This document shows positions 58,878-64,000 of a DNA stretch of 64,000 bases, piece by piece (position 1 is the stretch's first letter; each line of letters begins with the position of its first letter). The notes under the pieces were generated by a model. The model had not been told where the DNA came from, made no database searches, and saw only the letters and a list, made by a program, of their open reading frames with translations. Both the position numbers and the translations under genes were made by a program. The stretch spans positions 186,001-250,000 of the forward strand of contig JAFCMP010000101.1 of NCBI GenBank assembly GCA_017506865.1. The letters run 5' to 3'. Source of the stretch: Tribonema minus (Eukaryota; Sar; Xanthophyceae; Tribonematales; Tribonemataceae).

Positions 58878-61800
58878 TCAGGCCCCGCTGGCCGCAACGC
58901 GGCCAGCCCGCGCCCCCTTCGGTGCGCTGCCGTTCACGCGCCCTTTGCTAGCCGGCGCGCTCGATGCGTCATCCTTCCGGCGCTTTTTCGCCGCTTTGCC
59001 CTTGCCGCCGCTGCCGTCGCCTCCGCTGTCGCGCCGCTTTCTGCCGGCGCTGTCGCCGCCGCCGCCGCTGCCGCCGCCGCCGCCACTGCCTTTACGCTTG
59101 GCATCGTGGGGCGTGGTCGCGGCGGCGCGGCTGGCCTCGGAGGGGCAGCGCAGCACGCCCTGCGGGGGTAGGTATTCGGGGGTCAGGTAGGGGGGGTACC
59201 CCTCCTTGCGCAGCGCGTACCTCTCCTCCGTGTCGAAGTGGTGCTCCAGGTAGAGCGTGTACGCGCCGTGGATGATGCGCTGCATGACGACCGACGTGCT
59301 GCGCGCGAGGCGAACGATGCGGGGTGCACACGTGGCGTATGAGCTTGATGAATGAGCGTTGGCACGGCGTGATTGAAGCAAGCTTGAATTCTTCTGGCCC
59401 TCGGCCAATACCTACGGCGTACAGCTGATGAATAAGCATTAGCAAGGCATTATTAATGCGAGTTGCGCATTCGTCTGGCCCGTGGGCATTACTCGTGGCG
59501 TAGAGTCAACATAAAAGATTTGTGACTGCTACTTCGAGCAGTCCATGCTTCAGAGTGACCCGGGATTTCGGATGCAAGCACTGTCAGGACAGCTGCATGA
59601 CGTGTGCTGCGTGACTGAGTAAACGCAATAGGGAAGCGGGCTTGCGTCATGTCGTTCTGTGCCCAAGGCATGTCGCTCCAACATTCACTTGAAGTACGAG
59701 ATGAGCCTCAAAGTAATAAAATAAAATCATGGCAGGTAACGGCATATACCACACCATAGTCACCAGAAACGCTCTGACAAAGCAGTGTGAAGTCTCTGCC
59801 AGCAGATTTATGTGATCCTCGAGTGTACCTCTCACCAGATCTCCAGCTGACCACTTAACTTGGTTGACAGATAGATGACAAGCACTCATACAGTGGGTTA
59901 TGCAAGCTCGAGGCAGCTTCTTGCCAGCAAAGGCTGTGGGTGCAAAGGCCACAAGACAACAAGCTGCTGCATCTCAGATGTTGGTGTGTTGAGGAGCAAA
60001 CGCCTGCAGCGCTTTCTCAAACTTCAAGCCTATATGTGTACATTTATCAGTGCACATGTCCCGGAGAGGCAAGTGCTAAGCCAAACACGGCAGCAACTAA
60101 ACCGTTATACATAGCGATGCTATCAATCACTGCTCGTTGTCAGGTCCACATGTCACTGCAACGCATATGGACATGACGCACACAGCAGCTCAGCTGTGCT
60201 CGGACCTAGGAGTGCCGCTGCACATTGCACTTCAACTTCAACGTCACACAGCGCCTGCGGCCCGGCAACGTACCCGTAGATCACCGTCTTCTTCCTGTTG
60301 AAGACCTGGCAGTTGTGGACGATGGTCGCCAGCAGCGTCAGGTACTTGAGCGCTGCTGCCTTGACGACCGCGTCCGCGGGGGGGTCCCCCACCTTGACCC
60401 CCTTGTCCAGGGTGCCCCACTCCCCCAGCCGCTCGCGCAGGCACTGGCTCGCTGATGTGAGGTCTTGCGGGGATTCCACCGTGTCGAGGTAGGCGGGGTA
60501 TTCGCGCAAGTCCACCGGGTGGAGGAACGACTCGCGGATCAGGTCGTGTCCCATGAGCAGCTTGTGCAGGCTCATCAGCCTGTGAAGGGGCGGCGATGAG
60601 GAGGGTCAGTGCGCGGGGAAGCGACAGGGGGATCGCCTTAGGGGGGCGGGGGAGGGGGTGGGGGGGGGGGCAACGGGCGGTCGCTTGTTCGCAGCAGTTG
60701 CGCTTGCAGATACGGCGGTACGCATACGTTTTACATTGAAGTACACATGAGCGCATCGCTTTTAAAAGCAGCTTGTGCAGGCCCATCAAGCTGAGGAGTG
60801 GTGAGCGACGCCACAATGAGTGTCGGTGGTGGAATGTCCCGTGTTCTGCACAGTGCATGCCCTAGGGCTAGGGCAGGAGGATCCTATGCTGTGGAAAATG
60901 CCATGGCGACGCCTGTGGGAGGGGGGGGGGGATCACTGGCTTGCAGCGCGCTGCTGCTCAAAGTGCAGCGATACGCACCGACCTTGCACCCAGTAACATG
61001 AGCATTTATAAATACAGGCATATGCACAAGTAGTTGTTTACGCCGTAGGGTGTAAAGTAAGCAGCGCCGCAGAGGCACGATATCAAGTAGTAAAGCTGCC
61101 TAGAATGTAGCCCTCAGCGTGCACAGTTGCAGTCATCTCCATGTCGCAACGTATTGAGTGGCTCTCACGCTCAATTTGCAACAGCATCACGTGGCTCGCT
61201 CAGATCACTTGTGGACAGCATCATTTATAAACTTCTACTTCCATGACAAAAATTGAACATTGGTAACAGATAGAAGTAGCAATTACAAATCAACTGACAA
61301 TAAAAAAATTTGCCAGTCGAACGCATTCTTGAAGTTGATTGGCGGACCGGCAAATCTATAAGATTCTTCAAGGTCCGCAAATTTTAGCAGGAGCACATGG
61401 GACTGTAGCAAAATCTCCTATCTTCACAACGGATTTCAGACTAATGACTCACTTTGCTAGCAGGTTTCGCCCTTCCAAGCTCGGCGTGCGCTCCGCACAA
61501 CACTGCGCGCCGAGGCAGCAAACAGCAAAGTAGAGTGTAATTGCAGGGGAAGCGGGCGTGAGCTCGTGAGCGGAACGTGCATACATACCGTACACGCCAC
61601 AGGCGCAACAGAGTCGCTTTGCACAGGTACAAATCGTATCACAGGCAGCAACCGTCACAGTGCAGTTGCAGCGGCAGAGGGTGAGAGCTGAGTGCAGTCA
61701 ACACTGCAAACACTAAATAGACGCCTCCCGGTCCGACAGAGTCTCGGTGACCAGGTGCATGCGGGGGGGGGGGGGGGGGGGGGGGGGCATTCAAATCCCA

Positions 61801-63004
61801 GGAACTAAGCACAAAGCATCTGCGCACAACCATTTTGTAAAGCGTTGAAGCGACGCAGCAGCAGTGATGGCCATCTCGTTGCACACGATCAGCCATGCTT
61901 CGCACCTTGAAACAGCACCAGAACTCGAGCCCTGCGAGCTGCTTCTTATGGCGACGTGCCGCAACAAGCGCAGTACAGTAGTTGAAGCAACTTAGTGTTA
62001 CTTTTGATTCACTTGCGCGGGTTTGATGGTTACGCACGCGCCTTGAAGCAGCACCATAACTCGAGCCCCACGAGCTCCTTCTTGCTGGCGACGCGCGGCG
62101 GCAGGCGCAGTATAGAAGTAGTAGTTGAAGCAGTTCAGTCTCACTCTCAATTTACTTGCGTGAATTTGACGGCTACGCACCTTGAAACAGCACCAGAACT
62201 CGAGGCCCACGAGCTGCTTCTTGCTGGCGACGTGCGGCGGCAGGCACAGTGCAGCAGTTGCAGTACTTACTCAAAAGTAGCTGAGTCACACTTTGATTCA
62301 AACAGCTCAGCTTCAGCTTCATTTTGCTTTTGATTGGTCTGCCAATTACGCACCTTGAAGCAGCACCAGAACTCGAGCCCCACGAGCTGCTTCTTGCTGG
62401 CGACGCGCGGCGGCAGGCGCCCCGCGGCGTCGCGCCGCAGGCACGCAAAGTGGTACGAGCGCGGGCACCCGTCGCACTGCACCAGGTCCCCCGTGTCGTC
62501 GCACACCGCGCACTGGTCGAGGTTCCACTCAGTCTCCTCCTCATTCGAGTCATCCGAGTCAGAGTCGCTGCCGCGGAGCGCGCGCTGCGCGTAGTGCGGG
62601 TAGTGCGGCGGCGGCGGCGGCGGCTCCTGAGCGTCGCTGCCGCTGCCGCTGCTGAGCGCTGGCGCCGCCGCCTCGCGCTCCGTCTCTGCGTCGCTGCCGC
62701 CGCCGTCGCCGCCGCCGCCGCCGCCACCGCCGCCGTTGCCGCCGCTGCTGCCGCCGCGCGCCGCAACATCCTCTGCCTCCACGATCGGGCAGTCGTCGCT
62801 GTCGTAGCCGCCGCCGCCGCCGCCGTGGTCATAGGCATCGCCGCCGCCGCCGCCGCCGCCGCCGTGCGAGTGATCACCGGCAGGGGGTGCAGCGGCGGCG
62901 CCGCTGCCGCCACTGCCGTCAACGGTCGCCCTGGCAGCAGCGCTAGGTTTTGGTGTCGCAGCGAGCACGGGCTCGGCCGCATCAGCACGCGGCTGCTGCT
63001 GCTG

Positions 63005-63061
<57 letters not shown>

Positions 63062-63771
63062 CTGAGTGGCGACGGCAGCCTCTGTCGCTGCCGCCGCTGG
63101 TGCCGCTGACGCTGCCGCCGCTGCGGTGGATCGTCCCACCATCACCGCTGCAGCGGCCGCCGTCGCAGCTGCCGCTGTCGCAGTTAGACGCGGCATTTGT
63201 TCTGCTATGGCCTTTTCCTCTAGGTACAGTTTGGTGACCCATGCATCGACCACCTGTCAGCGCAGCAGGAGACCATGGGAGAACAGTGTGGTGAGAGCAC
63301 CTTTTTTTAATGGAAGTACTCGTGACAGAGCAGAGTTGAAGTTAATGACAAGACGAGATGCTTGCGCACAAGGAAAGAATTGGAGGAGCATAAGATAAGT
63401 GGGCGCAGCGCACGGTGGGTGATGCAGCAGATCTCGAAGTTGTTGATGAGATGACGATAGGCGCAATTCGCATAAAATGGTACAGATGAATCAGTGCATT
63501 CTTCCAAACGACGTCACATTCGGCGCAGGTGACGTGCGCAATAGAAGTTACCACTGCCGAGCCGCAGTACGTGCCACATGGGTGAACCGAACCCCACTTC
63601 CACCCAGCTTAGCTGAGCAACAACTTGAAGTTCACCACCAGCGCGCACCTGTATCGTGAGGGGCTCCAGCTGAGCCGTGGCAGCGGTGTCAGCGCTCAGC
63701 GCCTGCTGCAGCGCGGCCAGCACCTCGCCGTGCGTGCTGAACTCTGAGATGAGCTCCAGAACTTGCTCCAT
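58878..63771 (-). CDS. Gene C: PHD finger and bromodomain-like protein (5' end outside window)
   Basis: Minus-strand exons are 63771-63649, 63253-62354, 61502-61453, 60579-60274 and 59298-58878 (stop at the left end). All junctions are phase-compatible, and upstream exons lie beyond 64 kb. It matches copies A and B exon by exon. FSTHGEVLAAL corresponds to FKTHGDILANM. VVDAWVTKLYLEEKAIAEQ corresponds to VLEDVGVQLIVQQAKEASA. REYPAYLDTVESPQDLTSA corresponds to DKYPTYLDEVESPQDLRSA. The large second exon adds a polyGln tract, acidic patches and a PHD finger. The bromodomain-like exon keeps F-x-HPVD and HNCQVFN, closer to classic bromodomains than copies A and B. The last exon ends in a Lys/Arg/Gly-rich tail. 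A histone-mark reader is inferred. The gene is convergent with the SMC-type gene, 1.5 kb away. Confidence 0.78.
60274..60579 (-). other. Bromodomain-like exon of gene C
   Basis: It encodes LHKLLMGHDLIRESFLHPVD, EYPAYLDTVESPQDL, an insert, then LKYLTLLATIVHNCQVFN. The F-x-x-PVD / YPxY / PxDL / NC-x-x-(F/Y)N order is the bromodomain order: ZA loop, helix A, and helices B and C with the acetyl-lysine Asn. Its paralogs at 7123-7395 and 21627-21899 have NSRTF in place of NCQVFN. The exon is 33 nt longer than theirs. The acceptor at 60582-60580 follows a very C-rich tract on this strand. Confidence 0.7.
60760..60792 (-). repeat. Copy of the bromodomain exon's first codons with acceptor
   Basis: On the minus strand CTCCTCAG is followed by CTTGATGGGCCTGCACAAGC, echoing the true exon start at 60579 (CACAG, then GCTGATGAGCCTGCACAAGC) about 210 bp downstream in transcription direction. 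Only the acceptor and about 9 codons are copied. Confidence 0.75.
61763..61787 (+). repeat. Run of 25 G
   Basis: An uninterrupted G homopolymer in an intron of gene C (C-run on the coding strand). Shorter runs lie near 55239-55254, 58719-58733, 60661-60670 and 60919-60930. Exact length may be affected by sequencing. Confidence 0.85.
61906..62425 (-). repeat. Four tandem copies of the PHD exon tail and its splice donor
   Basis: The end of the PHD exon (about 60 bp encoding ASKKQLVGLEFWCCFK) plus adjoining intron recurs at 62354, 62181, 62042 and 61906, spaced 173, 139 and 136 bp. The first copy is the real exon. Copy 62181 keeps an AAG|GTGCGT donor, 62042 has GC in place of GT, and 61906 has GTGCGA. 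No acceptor is obvious before the extra copies. Confidence 0.9.
62992..63062 (-). repeat. PolyGln tract in gene C
   Basis: A CTG run on the plus strand (CAG on the coding strand) encodes two adjoining Gln tracts separated by a Glu. It is nearly pure CAG, so length variation between strains is likely. It differs in position and codon mix from the tract in copy B. Confidence 0.9.
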
Positions 63772-64000
63772 CTGTTGGACGGTTTATGGAAGCGAAACAG
63801 ACAGGTCACCAAGATGCAGTGGTATCAGCAAAGGCGCCAGCATTGGAAATGTACGCTTGGAGGAGCATGGCGCTGCATCGGCACTGAGGGTGCACTAGAA
63901 CGCTCTCTAGAGTCAGTATACCATGGTGCTTACCAGACGTGAACAAGTTGCGGGCCCATGTGAATGTGACACTAAGCTGATTGGCGGAAGGCGCACACCA
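63772..64000 (-). other. Intron of gene C at the window edge
   Basis: On the minus strand this stretch ends in a CCAACAG acceptor at 63774-63772. By homology with copies A and B, at least three more exons should lie further upstream, beyond 64 kb. Nothing else is visible. Confidence 0.5.

Larger units (their letters stand above)
61453..62512 (-). other. PHD finger of gene C, split by an intron
   Basis: The exon ending at 62354 encodes CAVC, CDGC, HFAC and a final FWCCFK. The last zinc-binding Cys is supplied by the next exon: a 50-nt exon at 61502-61453 begins TGT TGT (Cys-Cys) after a GCGCGCAG acceptor and ends in phase 2 at a GTGAGT donor. This restores W-x-C-x2-C and the phase needed by the bromodomain-like exon. 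The full pattern is C4-H-C3, as in PHD fingers that read histone H3 tails. Copies A and B have no matching segment. Confidence 0.75.

Noticed and set aside
61906-62425. CRISPR-like array
   Set aside because: The repeats are imperfect exon-tail duplications with uneven spacing in a eukaryotic intron; there are no uniform spacers or cas genes.
62173-62988. 271-codon reverse-strand frame rich in Arg and Ala
   Set aside because: It is a shifted frame of the gene C PHD exon; the true frame holds the zinc ligands and matching splice phases.

Overview
The window looks like nuclear DNA of a GC-rich green alga, probably a chlorophyte. Coding exons are very GC-rich and full of Ala, Gly, Pro and Gln runs. 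They are separated by long, less GC-rich introns with GT/AG boundaries and pyrimidine-rich acceptors. A (TTAGGG)5 block and a TGTAA polyadenylation-like signal are also present. Nothing bacterial (operons, Shine-Dalgarno sites) is visible. The species cannot be named from the sequence.

Layout. (1) 1-23.6 kb: two direct tandem copies of a ~14.5 kb unit, each carrying a multi-exon gene for a large low-complexity protein with a bromodomain-like exon. Copy A (window start to 8390) is open wherever visible. Copy B (10.4-22.9 kb) carries a nonsense codon and a 2-nt deletion in conserved exons and looks like a decaying duplicate. Copy A alone has a 450-bp inverted-repeat transposon whose empty site survives in copy B. 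(2) 23.6-26.9 kb: intergenic sequence with no gene I can support. (3) 26.9-57.4 kb, + strand: one large gene of 17 phase-compatible exons (about 2,354 codons). It encodes a non-canonical SMC protein of the SMCHD1 / plant GMI1 type: ubiquitin-like start, GHKL ATPase, long middle region, C-terminal hinge. (4) 46.7-53.5 kb, - strand: a two-ORF non-LTR retrotransposon with both reading frames open. It lies antisense inside a 7.8 kb intron of that gene. ORF1 (gag-like) and ORF2 (zinc fingers, reverse transcriptase, CCHC, restriction-like endonuclease) share one frame, separated by a single TAA. (5) 58.9-63.8 kb, - strand: a third, diverged member of the bromodomain-like family. It is convergent with the SMC-type gene, carries a PHD finger that copies A and B lack, and continues past the window end.

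The three bromodomain-like genes align exon by exon, including intron phases, so they form one family: an old dispersed pair plus a recent tandem duplication. All recognisable host genes point to chromatin: histone-mark reading (PHD, bromodomain) and chromosome structure or silencing (SMCHD1/GMI1-like). Several introns contain short tandem duplications that copy an exon edge with its splice site, a recurring local habit.

Limits: exon models rest on splice consensus, reading-phase agreement and paralog comparison. No transcript or database was consulted.
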